NCBI RefSeq assembly: GCF_036588685.1
Contig: NC_086380.1
Coordinates: forward strand, 30,584,474-30,648,473
Source: Mytilus trossulus
Taxonomy: Eukaryota; Mollusca; Bivalvia; Mytilida; Mytilidae
DNA length: 64,000 nt
Direction of reading: 5' to 3'
In this document: positions 1-11,557 of the stretch, piece by piece
Numbering within the stretch: position 1 is the stretch's first letter
How the letters are laid out: each line of letters opens with the position of its first letter
The notes under the pieces: model-generated
The model's database searches: none
What the model was told of the DNA's origin: nothing
Seen by the model: only the letters and a program-made list of their open reading frames with translations
Made by a program: the position numbers and the translations under genes

Positions 1-1640
1 GTAACTTAGCAACTACAATGTTGCCTAGTAACCACATCAGCGTACTTTCTTATCCAATGTTATCTATAAAAAAAATGAAAAAGTCAAATGTTTTCATACA
101 GCTCATATTAAGTCGACTCCTATATTGATATATTTAGTAACAATGTTTGCATGAAAAAACAACTTGATTTTGTATCTATATAATCTGTCTAATCAATCCG
201 AGTTTTCCTTAGCAACACAAAGTTAGTTTTAAGTTAACAGTTGAAAAACATTTAAAAAGATGTTTAGTATTACTGAGTGTAATTTTTCAGCTTGAAACGT
301 GGAACTAAAGGCTATTTATGAGTACCTTTAGTGCAGATGTGCAATTCTAATATAATTCTAAATTCAGCGTTTCCATGGTTACACAAGGATGTTTCCATGG
401 TTACACATGGACGTTTCCATGATATAATATCTTGCTTAGCATCCATCTCAAATCAGAAACAAATAATTTGTATGCATATCTACGTATGTATTTTCATATA
501 AAACAGAGACAGCAGATACATATGTTTTTAGTGTTGCATACTGTATAATAATCTAAGATTTCTTGCTGCTAACAACAGCCTTATGAGTTGTACCCCCCCC
601 CCCCCCCCCCTGTTTTCACAATGTTTATTTTTTTCTCTATTGTTATTTTCAAAACAAAATCAATTGTGCATGATCTGATGAATAGACAATGTTATTAAGC
701 TTACATATAAAGTTATACAGAGACATATCTCAAGAACTTTAAAAATGACGCTACTAAAATTTGAACTTAAACTGAGTTTTGTGGCAATAATCATTATATA
801 TGCAATGTGCATTTTATAACATTGAATTGAGACAAACTCAAGTTAGAGATCGGAAACCAAAAAAAATCAGCTTTTGTTTTTCATTTGTAAAGAGATTAAC
901 CCTAGAACAGAAAAAAAATTCATCAAAATTTATACTGGGTCTCTGTTTTTGTGGTAATAACGATTGTTTATAGAGAACGCAAACGAACAATTCAGCAAGT
1001 TTTCCTTTTATTACAAGGAGCATAACTCTAGTATGAAATGGCGCCAGCAAAATCAAACTTTACCTGTGTTTTGTGGTGATAAGCATTGTGTATAAGTTTC
1101 TTAACATTTGGTTGAGGCAAACTATGGTTAAGAAATCGAATCCAATTTTGGAACGTACAGACGGACGGACCTATGTATGTACGTATGTATAGACGGACAA
1201 GGGAACAACTTAATGCTCGCATCGGTACAGAGATGATGTTTGCATGCTTTTTACTACAAACGTGGAGCACAAACAATAGTTGAACATTGTAAGAGTAGAA
1301 ATTATTGATGTGTGAACTTTGCTGCTGACTTTCAAAATTTACATGAACGTCCATTTTTTTAACCCTTTAGTTGTAAAATAAATGTTATGCAGTAAAAAGT
1401 AGTACCATTCATTTTATTATTTAGAACATTGAGTAACTGGTGCATACTGTACACTCAGATTGTAAATTGATCTACATGTTGATATTTTTCAACTGGGATC
1501 GTCAGGACAGGGGGCGATGACTTTGGGTTCTTTTATAGTTTTATTTTTAATCTAATACAGAAGATGAATATATCATGAAAAAATAGAATAATAACATATC
1601 TATCTTTCGGCAATTCTAAAAACTGATAGGAGTCTAGTGG
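1..1640. other. AT-rich intergenic DNA with short repeats
   Basis: No gene recognised. About 370-421 holds two and a half copies of a short unit built on GTTTCCATGGTTACAC. A run of 18 or so C lies at about 593-610. From about 720 to 1180 three imperfect direct copies of a roughly 130-bp unit can be followed by the shared phrase TTTTGTGGTRATAA, ending in an ACAGACGGACGGACC-type stretch that I recognise from mussel dispersed repeats. ORFs here are short and lack codon-like structure. Confidence 0.6.
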
Positions 1641-1669
1641 TTTTAGTCATTTTGTTCAATGCATGTATT

Positions 1670-2150
1670 ATAAGTAAGAAGGTGTTGTATGGTTGACAAT
1701 AGGACAACTCTCCACTCAAAAGACCAAAATGACACAGAAATTAACAACCGTACGGCCTTCAACATGAGCAAAGCCCATACCGCATTGTCAGTTATAAAAG
1801 GCTCCAAATTAACAATGTTGAACGATTCAAGCGAGATTACCAACGGCCTAATATATGAAAGAAAAAAAATAACAGAAAAACAAATATGTAACACATAAGC
1901 AAATAATAACCACTTAATAACAGTACTCGACTCACAAAAAAAAAATACGACTAAGAATGATCGTAAGGTATACTGAATTGTTCATGACTTACGATCAATC
2001 TTAGTCGAAAGTTTTTTTTGTGAAACTGACTCCATGCTCCTGACTTGGGACAGGCACATACATAGAGAATGTGGCAGGTTTAAAATGTTAGCAGGATCTG
2101 AAACCTCACCCTTACTATAACAGTAAAACATAAGGACAAACTATAAAAAT
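1670..2150 (+). repeat. Mussel dispersed repeat (family A), near full copy
   Basis: Begins with the family signature (a degenerate GATGTGGTATGATTG-like head, then GACAACTCTCCAC) and continues through CGGCCTTCAAC and GCAAAGCCCATAC to a distal part with GACTTGGGACAGGCACA. The same ordered phrases recur, complete or partial, at 20925, 46290 (reverse), 52838, 54559, 60960, 61190 and 63930, and a related distal unit at 63270. I recognise it as a very abundant non-coding mussel element; its mobilisation class is unknown to me. It is interrupted by a hairpin at 1932-2022. Confidence 0.8.
1932..2022. mobile_element. Foldback MITE inserted in family A repeat
   Basis: Two arms of about 35 bases (1932-1967 and 1988-2022) are near-perfect reverse complements (CGACTAAGAATGATCGTAAG against CTTACGATCAATCTTAGTCG) with an A-tract/T-tract outer part and a loop of about 20 bases. 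It splits the proximal and distal halves of the surrounding family A copy, which is what a small foldback insertion would do. No clear target duplication. Confidence 0.65.
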
Positions 2151-2699
2151 CAGTTAAAAAAGGCTAAGATCAATAAAAATACGAATTTTGCAAATAAGTG
2201 GACGTGGCTGGGTACTTGTACATTCCAAAAACAAATAATCACTGAATCGTTTTGTTCCCCATTATCTTATAGGTACAAGATGTGCTTCACTTGAGTAAGG
2301 AAATGTCTTATCTACATCCCTTGAGAAGATACGCAAAATACAAATTTGATATATATTGTCTAAAATTGGACTGGATAGGGAATGTGTCAAAAAGTCGTGA
2401 ACTTATTTCTTTTCATACCTGCCAACTGTCACTATTTGCGGGGGATTTCCCCCATGGAGGCTCCCAAATTGAAATTTTGATAGAGCAATTTTGTAACGGC
2501 TGATCAGCTTATATACGAGAGAAGACGCATGGATTTTCGTTTAAAAAAATTAAGCATGCATCTGTAATATATCTTCAGATTTTGAAAATCGAATTTTGTT
2601 GAGATTATTATATGATCTTATATAGTGTCATATTTGACTTTGTATTTTTTTCAAAGGTTTATAATGTTTGCATACACCTAATTAAAGTTTCAAAATTAT

Positions 2700-2930
2700 A
2701 TCTAATCCATGCAGGAAGGTTTGGATGGGGTTAAATGACTAAAGAATAATGCCCTTAAAAAATGAAGAATAGAGAATAATGGGCCAAAAAATAGAAGATT
2801 AGAGAATAAAAGGGTTAATTTTTGGAAGATTAGAGAAAAAAGGGGTTAAGATTAGAGAAAAAGGGGGTGAAAATTAAATGTTTACAGAATAACAGACCAC
2901 CCCCCCCCCCCCCCCCCCCCCCCCCCCATC
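2700..2930. repeat. Irregular purine-rich tandem repeat and poly-C
   Basis: Five or six diverged copies of a unit of about 30 bases built on AAGATTAGAGAATAA, ending in a C tract of roughly 29 bases at 2900-2928 followed by CATCCAGACC. The flanks GGTTTGGATGGGG (2718) and CCATCCAGACC (2927) are nearly complementary, so this may be a small inverted element with a simple-repeat core. Confidence 0.55.
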
Positions 2931-3504
2931 CAGACCCTCATGCAGTATTTCATTTTAATACATGTTATATATTTAACATTCTTATAGTAAATTTAATGAA
3001 TAAAGAGTTTTGTTTCTTTTAAAATTATTTTAAAAAAATATTTCAAATATTTTCTGTATAATCCATTGACAGGGGAGATAATCTCGGTTCTAATTTTGTT
3101 TTCACGTGAAATCGATTTAAATTTCCAGTTGCCATTTACGTACTATGTACAATGTACAATGATAAAAAAGGTTATAGTGATCTATAGTGTGTTAGGGGCT
3201 TTATTCATTTAGTGTTGTTGAATGTACAGTTTGCTGGTTGTTCTTTGACAACACTGCCACTATCACAAAGTCTTTAAAACAAATGATGCAAATTCACACG
3301 TTCCTTTACTTTGCCCGATTAAAAAAACCCGTAATTATGATTAAGAACGAAAAAGCATTTTACCTTCCCGGCATTGAAGTTTTGTAACCAAATCAAGATC
3401 ACCTGAGCTAAAATAAGACGTTCGAGCAGATTCCGGTCGTTGGTTCGCATATTATTGACGTTTCCGTAAAAACAAGAAATTTTCAGTGTAGAATTATTGA
3501 ATTT

Positions 3505-3611
3505 TGAACATGAGCGGACGAGAGTACCACGAATATATTTAAAACAGTGAATTATTTCCTTACAACAAACAACACATTGAAATATCTTCGTGGTACTCGC
3601 GTCCGCTCATA
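3505..3611. repeat. Hairpin, 28-bp arms
   Basis: ATGAGCGGACGAGAGTACCA at about 3509 is matched by the reverse complement TGGTACTCGCGTCCGCTCAT at about 3591-3610, with roughly 55 bases between the arms. The arms are GC-richer than their surroundings. Probably a small MITE; no coding content. Confidence 0.6.
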
Positions 3612-4397
3612 GTTAAAAATTGCTTAAACGGACGGAAAAACTTCGAATTTTCATAAAATTTAAGTTTTTCATGAGAAAGAGAGGGGTATTCATTATTTTT
3701 TTCACTTGGAATAAGAAAAGTTATATTGATTTTTTGTTAGAAGAGACACTATTCTCTTTAAAAATAGTCAAGTTTCTTGGATATTATGCATTCTAATTTC
3801 AACGAAAATAGGGGGCCATGCAGTTGCAATAGCTTATCGTACCTTGTCCTTTCTCAAGAATTATATTGAAATACATGTTATTAAACATGTTAAATGAAAA
3901 ATTGTTTTTTTTGTAATTGTGACATAATAAATTGTTTTTTTTTATGTTGAGTATTATAATCATGATATCAGAAATTAAATAAAAGAATATGAATATAGTT
4001 TTTATCTGATTTTGCCTTAAGATGTCTCCACTCCCTGTACTCTTTCTAGCAGTTTTCATATGAAAAATAGTATTATTACAAAAGTACTGAACTCTGAGGA
4101 AAATTCAAAACAGAAAGTCAGTAATAATGGTGAAATCAAATGAATATCATTGACTTGGTACAGGCATTTTCTTATATAGAAAATGATAGATTAAACCTTT
4201 TATAGCTAGCTAAACCTCTTGACTGTATGACAGGCTGTAATTTGTGGATATTGGGTATTTTACTTAAACATGTCTTGAGAATCCACCAGAGGATGGATTC
4301 CATGTTGGATATATATTAGATGTATCAAAGTAGTACTTAACCAATGACTATTTTTAACTTTTTTTTAGACTTTTTTGATGGCAGTGTTTAACAATAG

Positions 4398-5016
4398 GGA
4401 CTGTTGTGAGCTTTTGTCTTGACTTTTCATACCACATGCCCCATTTATACCGAAGTGAGTTTTTGTTCTGACTGTTCATACCACAATCCCAATTTAGACC
4501 ATAGTGAGCTTTTTATCTGACTTTTCATACCACATTCCCAATTTAAACCATAGTGAGCTTTTTTTCTGACTTTTCATACCACATTCCCAATTTAAACCAT
4601 AGTGAGCTTTTGTCCACATTTCCAATTTAGACCATAGTGAGCTTTTTTCTGACTTTTCATACCACATTCCCAATTTAAACCATAGTGAGCTTTTGTCCTG
4701 ACTTTCATATCACATTTCCAATTTAAACCATAGTGAGCTTTTGTCCTGACTGTTCATACCACATTCCCAATTTAAACCATAGTGAGCTTTTGTCCTGACT
4801 TTCATATCACATTTCCAATTTAGACCATAGTGAGCTTTTGTCCTGACTGTTCATACCACATGCCCAATTTAAACCATAGTGAGCGTTTGTCTTGACTTTT
4901 CATACCACATGCCCAATTTAAATCACAGTGAGCTTTTGTCATGACTTTTCATACCACATGCCCAATTTAAACCACAGTGAGCTTTTGTCCTGACTTTTCA
5001 TACCACATGCTTAATT
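4398..5016. repeat. Minisatellite, 49-bp unit, about 12 copies
   Basis: Direct head-to-tail array. Each unit carries ATAGTGAGCTTTTGTCCTGA, then CTTTTCATACCACATGCCC and AATTTAAACC. Successive GTGAGC landmarks lie 49-50 bases apart in the well-conserved middle. Some units are shortened, for instance near 4600. The outer units are more diverged than the inner ones. No promoter or gene is attached to it. Confidence 0.85.
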
Positions 5017-6100
5017 TTACGTGTGTTTGGGATAAATTTATCAATAAAATCGTATTATCTCAACCTCTTAAGTAATTTGTCATTGAGGGACATAGCCATA
5101 GCCTTTTTTTTAATGTTTTACCTACGAATCTGGCCATTCAAACATAGTTACAATTTTTGTAAATGACATTAAACCTTACTTACTCTTTTGCTTATTGTTT
5201 TGCTGTAGCATATTTCCGTATTTGCCGACCCCGTTTATCATACTTTAATATCAAAAGGCAGATATAATTACTTATTCGAGCATATTACAATATCCTGTTT
5301 CAGTTGTTGTACTTTAAACACCTTTTCCAATTATTTTAGAAAATAGATTGAGATAATAAAAAGAGAGCACCTATCAATACCATCAAGACAGAATATATAT
5401 ATATATAAAAAATAAACGGATGGAAATCGTTTACTTACTGATAATGACTCATACGTGCAGTAATTATAATTATATGATGTGCTCATTAAAAACTTTCTGA
5501 TGGGATCTGATAGTTTTCTCTAGTTTGTGTTCAAATATGAATTTTGTTTCCATTCGTTTGATATGTTTGAGAAGTTGATTTTGCCAAGTGATATTGGACT
5601 TTCCGTTTTGAATACTCCTTTAGAAATTCGGTATTTTTTTCATATTCCGCATAGACATATTCTTTCGTTGTGAATTATTAATATTGCATATTTGTATCAG
5701 ATGTGCTTATCGTGCTTCTTAAGCCTGTTATTTTTGCGAGTCATTACTGACGTACGTAAATCGACTCAACACATTTCAATAAACAATAGATTAAGTACGT
5801 GGTAATACATACAATTCAGTTAAGTGCATGTATAAAAAGTCGGTCAAAACAACAATAGTTCGTATTTCTTTTCATGTCACAGTCGAAAACATGTTAACGA
5901 TTAAATTTGATTGAAAATGATTTTGAACAATAGAATCGTTATACCGAAATTTTATCTGGAAAAAATTTACAATCAAAAGTTCATGGTTGTCTTTTGATAT
6001 ATCTCTTAATTAAAACGTTCTTCATTCTTTATATTATACATATGAGTTAGACATGTTAGAATATATCATTTTTAATATTAGTGTGATATGAAAGAGAATA
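5017..6100. other. Intergenic DNA upstream of the B-box gene
   Basis: About 1.1 kb of AT-rich sequence directly 5' of the B-box gene. It must contain that gene's promoter and 5' UTR, but I cannot place a transcription start. A TA-dinucleotide run lies at about 5394-5406. No repeat that I recognise. Confidence 0.5.
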
Positions 6101-7837
6101 ATGGCGCAAAACTTACTAAAATGCCAATTCTGTAAGAAACCGTCCAACGTTAAATGGAGGTGTAATACTTGCGACGTATTTTTCTGTGATCTATGCTGGA
6201 TAAATATTCATTCCGTTCTTAAAAATTCTCATGAACATGATGTAACTGATTATAAAGATATTGACACAGAATGCAGTGATAAAGTGAATCTGAAAATCAT
6301 CCCATGTTCTACGCATCCTGAACTTAGCTGTTTAGTTTATTGTCGAAACTGTGACAAATCCCTCTGCCCTTCTTGCTTGATTAATCCGTCCAACCAAGAA
6401 GAACTGAAAAGGATTTACGATTTGAGGCGTGAAAGTCTTAGAGAGTTGAGGCAACAGATGGATAAGGTGTTGCCATTCTTTGAAGAGAAGGCTGCTGAGT
6501 TCAAAATCCTTGAATTTAATACGCTTTCACAGTACAATAAAGTTAATGAAAAAATATCCGAAAGGCAAAGTGAACTGACACAAGAAGCTGAAGAACTTTT
6601 CCGGAAATTAGACAGCTTATGGGATCCAAAAAATAATTCACTTACACAAGAGAAAGAAAGGATAACGGACATAGAAAATGATTTGAAACAAAGAACGATT
6701 GAAATTGACACTGCATTAGAGGCGTCATCGCCCTCTAGTATTTTTACAGTATTTGAAAAGATCAACAAAGAATTGCCAGCTCAAACTACAGCAATCAAAA
6801 AACTTCCTGAGCTAATTTTCTTTGAATCAAGATCAAGTGATTCTAATTTCGGATCCATTATTCAAGTACCTGAATTGAAGTTGGTCAACACATTCACTAT
6901 TGCCTTACCAGATATTTCGGCAATTGTTACTCTAAATACTGAAACAAGCGTCCTTTACAGTGCCACGACAAATTGTTTTCAGCATTTTACTTTTTCTAAT
7001 TCCGGAATAGTGAAATCTTTAGATTATTACAGTAAAGTTAAAACAAATTGTTCAAAGCGATATTTCGATTCACCAACTCGAGTAGTAGATATGACAGAGT
7101 ACCGTGGAAACATTCTAATTTCTGATGAATGGCTTGGCGATGAAATAATGCACTTTTGTCATAGTGTCAGTCAAACAAAATTCACATCCATCAGTAAATT
7201 ACTACCTTGTGGTGTTCATACAACAAAAGATTCCATTCTCGTGGGATACTGCCACGATCATGATTTCCCTACAAACTCATCTGGAATCATAACATTTAAT
7301 TTAATGGGGGCAGAACGCAGAAGATTTCAATGTAATTCAAGTATGGATGACAAAAGCTTGTTTACTTTTCCAGCGAAAATTACAACAAATGTAAACAATG
7401 ACATTTGCATCATTGATTACAAATCTTTATATGCCAAAAATACAGGAAAATTTAATGGTGTGAAACATACATATGAACCAAGGTATGGAAGAGTGGTAAC
7501 CGTAGGAGAATGGGGGCAACCAAAGTGGACATACAATGGAGATTCAAGGGTCAACGGTGACAATAAATTCACACCCTATGACATTGTTACAACGATGCAT
7601 GGTCTTATCCTTATTGCCGACAGAGATTCTTCTGCTATTCATATACTGTCGAAGGATGGACAATTTATCAATTACTTTTGTCATGAACTAATTGTGCAAC
7701 CTGCTAGTTTAAATATTGATAAGTCGGGAAGATTATTGATTGGTTGTTCGTGTGAAGGAGATGGGATCAAGCCTAAAGATGATGAAAGTAAAACTTCTTA
7801 TCTTCATGTCGCTGAGTTTGTTGATGGATATATGTAA
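6101..7837 (+). CDS. B-box / coiled-coil / beta-propeller protein (TRIM-like, no RING)
   Basis: A 578-residue intact ORF in a single exon. The first 50 residues form a C6H2 B-box-1-like zinc site (Cys 8, 11, 21, 24, 29, 32; His 37 and His 44 or 46). Residues 69-92 are a second B-box (Cys 69, His 72, Cys 77, 81, 84, 89, 92) whose usual C-terminal histidine pair is missing, since NPSNQEE follows directly. A charged coiled coil occupies about residues 95-215. The last 330 residues read as an NHL/six-bladed-propeller-like domain with recurrent motifs such as DIxxT, ILIADRDSS and SLNIDKxGRxLIGC. No RING precedes the B-boxes, so E3 ligase activity is not supported. Such proteins are scaffolds or regulators and are expanded in bivalves, often discussed as immune-related; the actual role here is unknown. 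The start is the first ATG (ATAATGGCG) and gives complete B-box 1. A truncated paralogue lies at 16997. Confidence 0.9.
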   Translation: MAQNLLKCQFCKKPSNVKWRCNTCDVFFCDLCWINIHSVLKNSHEHDVTDYKDIDTECSDKVNLKIIPCSTHPELSCLVYCRNCDKSLCPSCLINPSNQEELKRIYDLRRESLRELRQQMDKVLPFFEEKAAEFKILEFNTLSQYNKVNEKISERQSELTQEAEELFRKLDSLWDPKNNSLTQEKERITDIENDLKQRTIEIDTALEASSPSSIFTVFEKINKELPAQTTAIKKLPELIFFESRSSDSNFGSIIQVPELKLVNTFTIALPDISAIVTLNTETSVLYSATTNCFQHFTFSNSGIVKSLDYYSKVKTNCSKRYFDSPTRVVDMTEYRGNILISDEWLGDEIMHFCHSVSQTKFTSISKLLPCGVHTTKDSILVGYCHDHDFPTNSSGIITFNLMGAERRRFQCNSSMDDKSLFTFPAKITTNVNNDICIIDYKSLYAKNTGKFNGVKHTYEPRYGRVVTVGEWGQPKWTYNGDSRVNGDNKFTPYDIVTTMHGLILIADRDSSAIHILSKDGQFINYFCHELIVQPASLNIDKSGRLLIGCSCEGDGIKPKDDESKTSYLHVAEFVDGYM

Positions 7838-8110
7838 AATATATTTGCGATAGAGGTTCATATGCTTAGGTTATACTATTATATTTTGAGTAGTGATATT
7901 GAATGAAATAGATATATATTTCTGACTTGCTATTTAACAAACAGCAAAATTTCCGTAAATAAGCGGCATGGTATATGATTTCATTTTTAACCGGATTTTG
8001 GTGACAAAAATGCCGGTTCTTAAATTGGGGATGCTCGGCGGGCGGCAGGGCGGTCGGTCGGTCGGGCGGGCGGCAGGGCGGTCGGTCGGTCGGGCGGGCG
8101 GGCGGCAATC
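7838..8110. repeat. 3' flank and GC-rich GGTCGGTCGG-type simple repeat
   Basis: After the stop codon comes AT-rich 3' flank. A very GC-rich tract at about 8036-8105 then stands out, built of GGGCGGGCGGCAGGGC and GGTCGGTCGGTC blocks, with a block of about 32 bases appearing twice in tandem. It directly precedes the 161-bp array and is probably the end of the same repetitive element. ORFs reading through it on both strands are artefacts of the repeat. Confidence 0.7.
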
Positions 8111-8860
8111 AAATGTTGTCCGTGCATTAACTCAAGAACCGTTCATCGAAAGCTTTAAAAAGTTTAAAATGTTGTTACTGACAACTAAATGAAGGTCAAG
8201 TTCAATAATGGCCATTTTGACTTTTACCATTCAGGAGTTATGGTTCTTGAAAGATTGAAAAATGGCGTTTCCAGTCGTGTCCGTGCATTTACGCATGAAC
8301 AGTTCAACCAAAGCTTTCCAAATTTTAATATGTTGTTACTGGTGACAAAATGGAGGTCAAGTTCAATAATGACGATTTTGACTTTAACCGTTCAGGAGTT
8401 ATGGTTCTTGAAAGATTGAAATGTGGCGTTTCCAGTCGTGTCCGGGCATTTACGCATGAACTGTTCTACCAAAGCTTCCCAAATTTTAATATGTTGTTAC
8501 TGGTGACAAAATGGAGGTCAAGTTCAATAATGACGATTTTGACTTTTACCGTTCAGGAGTTATGGTTCTTGAAAGATTGAAAAATGGTGTTTCCAGTCGT
8601 GTCCGTGCATTTTCTCATGAACCATTCAACCAAAGCTTTTCAAATTTTAATATGTTGTTACTGATGACAAAATAGAGGTCAAGTTCAATAATGACGATTT
8701 TGACTTTTACCGTTCAGGAGTTATGGTTCTTGAAAGATCGTAAAATGGTGTTTCCATTCACGTTGTTGCATTTACTCACAAACCATTCAATCTAAGCTTT
8801 TCAAATTTTAATATGTTGATACTGATGACAAAATATAGGTCAAATTTGATATTGACAATT
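8110..8860. repeat. 161-bp tandem array, about 4.5 units
   Basis: Units share GAGGTCAAGTTCAATAATG, ACTTTTACCGTTCAGGAG, TTATGGTTCTTGAAAGATTG, CCAGTCGTGTCCGTGCATTT and CAAATTTTAATATGTTGTTA. Equivalent points at 8189, 8350, 8511 and about 8672 give a period of 161. The first and last units are diverged. I recognise the phrase set from mussel elements with tandem cores (Pearl/Helitron-like elements have this architecture), but termini were not found, so the class is a guess. Confidence 0.8.
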
Positions 8861-9590
8861 TTAACTTTCACCAATCATCAGTAATGGTTCTTGTGATATT
8901 GCCAGGACACAAATAAATGCTAATAAATCCGGTTTGCTGTCGTTGTGACAGCCTTTGTTCTCATTACTTCGTCGTCCTTTGTTGTCTGTCATCGTCCATT
9001 CGGTTTTTACAAAAATATTATTCTAGGCCGAATAAAATTAACATGGAAACAATTATCATTGAGATATTTAATTAAAAATGTGTCCGATGACCACGCCTGT
9101 CAACCAACATTGACGATGTTATATTGTTATTCTTCCCCATTCCTGTTTTGCCCCAAGGAATACAACTGGTATGAGCCAATGTTTTCCCTTGGGAATTGGT
9201 ATGGGGTAAACGGCTATAGTACACCGAAAATACAAAAAATATAAAGCATAGATGGTTAAATACAAGTCTAATATCTTGAGAACCAGTGAGATTGGGACAA
9301 ATCTAACAAGGCATAAATGTTTAGAATGATGAGATCTGCATATTGTATATTAACATCAAAACTGAGTACTTTTGAATGAAAAAAAATATTAGCAAGACAG
9401 GATTTACAAATAGGCCAAATACTTTAAATTGTTCGACGACTCCTTATTCATTGTTATTAGAACTATTGCTCATTTATTACACTTAAATCATATTTTAGTG
9501 CGTTTGTCTATTATTTTGAAAGTTACAGAAGACTTATAACCACTTATTTGCCACACCTTTTTGGAATTTTGGTTCACCAATGCTCTTTAA
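8861..9590. other. Intergenic DNA without recognised gene
   Basis: Probably the distal flank of the 161-bp array element. A small inverted stretch lies at about 9150-9205 (CCCCAAGGAATACAACTGGT matched by a complementary CCCTTGGGAATTGGTATGGGG-like partner in reverse order). The 99-codon ORF at 8945-9244 shows no domain and is not proposed as a gene. Confidence 0.5.
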
Positions 9591-9594
9591 TTTT

Positions 9595-9700
9595 ATAATT
9601 GTTTGGCTTTCTGACTATTTTGATCTGAGCGTCACTGGTGAGTCTTATGTAGATGCAACGTGCGTCTGGCGTATAAAATAATAAGCCTGGTACCTTTGAT
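9595..9700 (-). repeat. Dispersed repeat family B (partial, reverse)
   Basis: Contains GAGCGTCACTGGTGAGTCTT and GTGCGTCTGGCGTATAAAAT, the reverse complement of the phrase set seen at 15040 and 18225. A short, SINE-sized, non-coding dispersed unit that I recognise from mussel sequence. Confidence 0.7.
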
Positions 9701-9833
9701 AACTGGAAGCATGTCGAAATGTGTCATTGTGTTGATTATTTGTGTATTTCTCTGTCCTGAATGATCTTGCATTTATTTGTTCTGTAGTCCTATCATGTAA
9801 TGTCTTTTTTGTGTTATATTTAACATTTTTTTT

Positions 9834-10585
9834 GGCTAGCCAAAAACCAGGTTCAACCCACCATATTTTTTTTAAATGCCTTGTACCAAGTCAGGAAACT
9901 GACAATTGTTATCTTATAGATCGTTTTTGTTTGAGTTACATTGTCCTTTGATTTACCTCTTATGGTTGATGTGTTTCTCTCGATTTTAGTTTATAACCCC
10001 GATTTGCTTTCTTCAATCGATTTATGACTTTCGAACAGCGGTAAACTACTGTTGCCGTTAATAAACAAAGGATCAGCAAGACAAAATCTGTTTGTGTGCT
10101 TCCTATCACGAACACCAATATAGATAGATAAGCTTTTAAATTAGCAAAATCTATTAGCAAATCAAATAAGCAAAAATGATAAGCCAATGAAGAACTAAAA
10201 ATACATTCGCATGGCTAGCCACAAAACCAGGTTCAACCCACCAAATTTTTCTTAAAATGTCTTGTACCAAGTCTCAGACAGGAAAATGGCAATTGTTATC
10301 TTATAGATCGTTTTTGTGTGAATTATATTGTCCTTTGGTGTACCTCCTGTGGTTAATGTGTTTCTCTCGATTTTAGTTAATAACCCCGATTTGTTTTCTT
10401 TCAATCGATTTATGACTTTCGAACAGCGGTATACTACTGTTGCCGTTAATAAACAAAGGATTGCAAGACAAAATCAGTTTGTGTGCTTCCTATCACGAAC
10501 ACCAAATAGATAGATAAACTTTTAAATTAGCAAAGTTTATTAGCAAATCAAAGCAACACAAATGATAAGCGAATCAATGTACTAG
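9834..10585. repeat. 379-bp direct tandem duplication
   Basis: A segment beginning GGCTAGCC at 9834 recurs at 10213 (offset 379). Both copies carry ACCAGGTTCAACCCACC, CTTGTACCAAGTC, ATCGATTTATGACTTTCGAA, CAGCGGTAAACTACTGTTGC and TCCTATCACGAACACCAA, with a few indels. The same components appear in reverse orientation around 14480-14935, so the duplicated unit is itself a dispersed mussel repeat. The large inverted element at 10586 sits within or at the end of the second copy. Confidence 0.8.
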
Positions 10586-11094
10586 TATGTGAAGTAAGCA
10601 GCTGGTTCGTAATTCGATATTCGATATTCAAAATTAAGTTGAAAATCGTGAAAAAGATAAATACTTGATTACATTAAAAGCATGATTTTCATAGTTAAGA
10701 GGACTGATAAGATACTCAGAGTAAGATACGTACGTAGGAAATCGTTTAAGGATTATATACCCTTCTGTTGATTCAATGCTAAACATATGGAAAGTTTATA
10801 GAAAATCCACAGCCTTTATCCTTGTTCTATCATATTTTGCAATTTGATGACTGATAGATATAGGATTATTGCATACAATGCTAGCATTAATTTCCTTAAA
10901 ACAAGTTTATTAATGTAGTTATTGTTTAAAACCAATAAATTTATAGACCAAATCAAGTACACCATTAAGGGTGTGCTCGACTTAAGTGACTCTTCACGAG
11001 GTATTTTGGAATATACAGGTTGGTTCGAACTTTTTGTAAAAAATAGACACTAGCACATCATAGAAAAGCAAGTGAGTAATCTATGTTTCAAATT

Positions 11095-11454
11095 TTATAA
11101 CAAAAATTTCGGTATTAAAGGCTGTGGATTTTCTATAAAAATATTGGGTTTATTTTCATCAAAGTACTCTTTTATCTGTTGAATGCAATGAAACAGTACG
11201 TAATAATGCTTTGCATCAAGTTTCCCCCTAGTATATGTACAAAATGGCCCGTCTGAATTATTCATGATATTTGTAGTTTTGATACAATTTATGTTTGCAT
11301 AAAAATTCGTACAAAAGTGGCTACAGAAGGGGTCATAAACCTTAATGACCTCTCCAAGCTGTCTCAAATTTTCGTATTCCTCGAATATAAACCCTTTTCT
11401 AAATTGCATATCTGTCTTTATATTATTAAGATTTTTATCAATAAAATAAATCAT
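11095..11454 (-). pseudogene. Unrecognised 119-codon ORF inside the inverted element
   Basis: An open frame with composition more protein-like than its neighbours, including FCTYTRGKLDAKHYY, LFHCIQQIKEYFDENKPNIF and ENPQPLIPKF. The 20 or so bases coding for the last motif recur in inverted orientation at about 10797-10818. It may be the remnant of the protein of the surrounding element. I do not recognise the family, and no ATG context or splice sites make it convincing as a cellular gene. Confidence 0.3.
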
Positions 11455-11557
11455 TGATGTAGTTTTATATATGATATTTCTTAAAACAAAAAGAAAAACC
11501 CATAACTCTAGAAATATTAATAGAAATATTTATGGCGCCCAAAAAAAGAAATTTATA

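Noticed and set aside
2900..2928. Poly-C tracts (also 593-610) as structural elements
   Set aside because: Homopolymer length is unreliable in assemblies and no conserved context was seen. Noted only as simple sequence.
4398..5016. CRISPR-like array
   Set aside because: Units are contiguous 49-mers without unique spacers, in an animal genome. A minisatellite explains it. The same holds for 8110-8860, 45564-45990 and 56122-56358.
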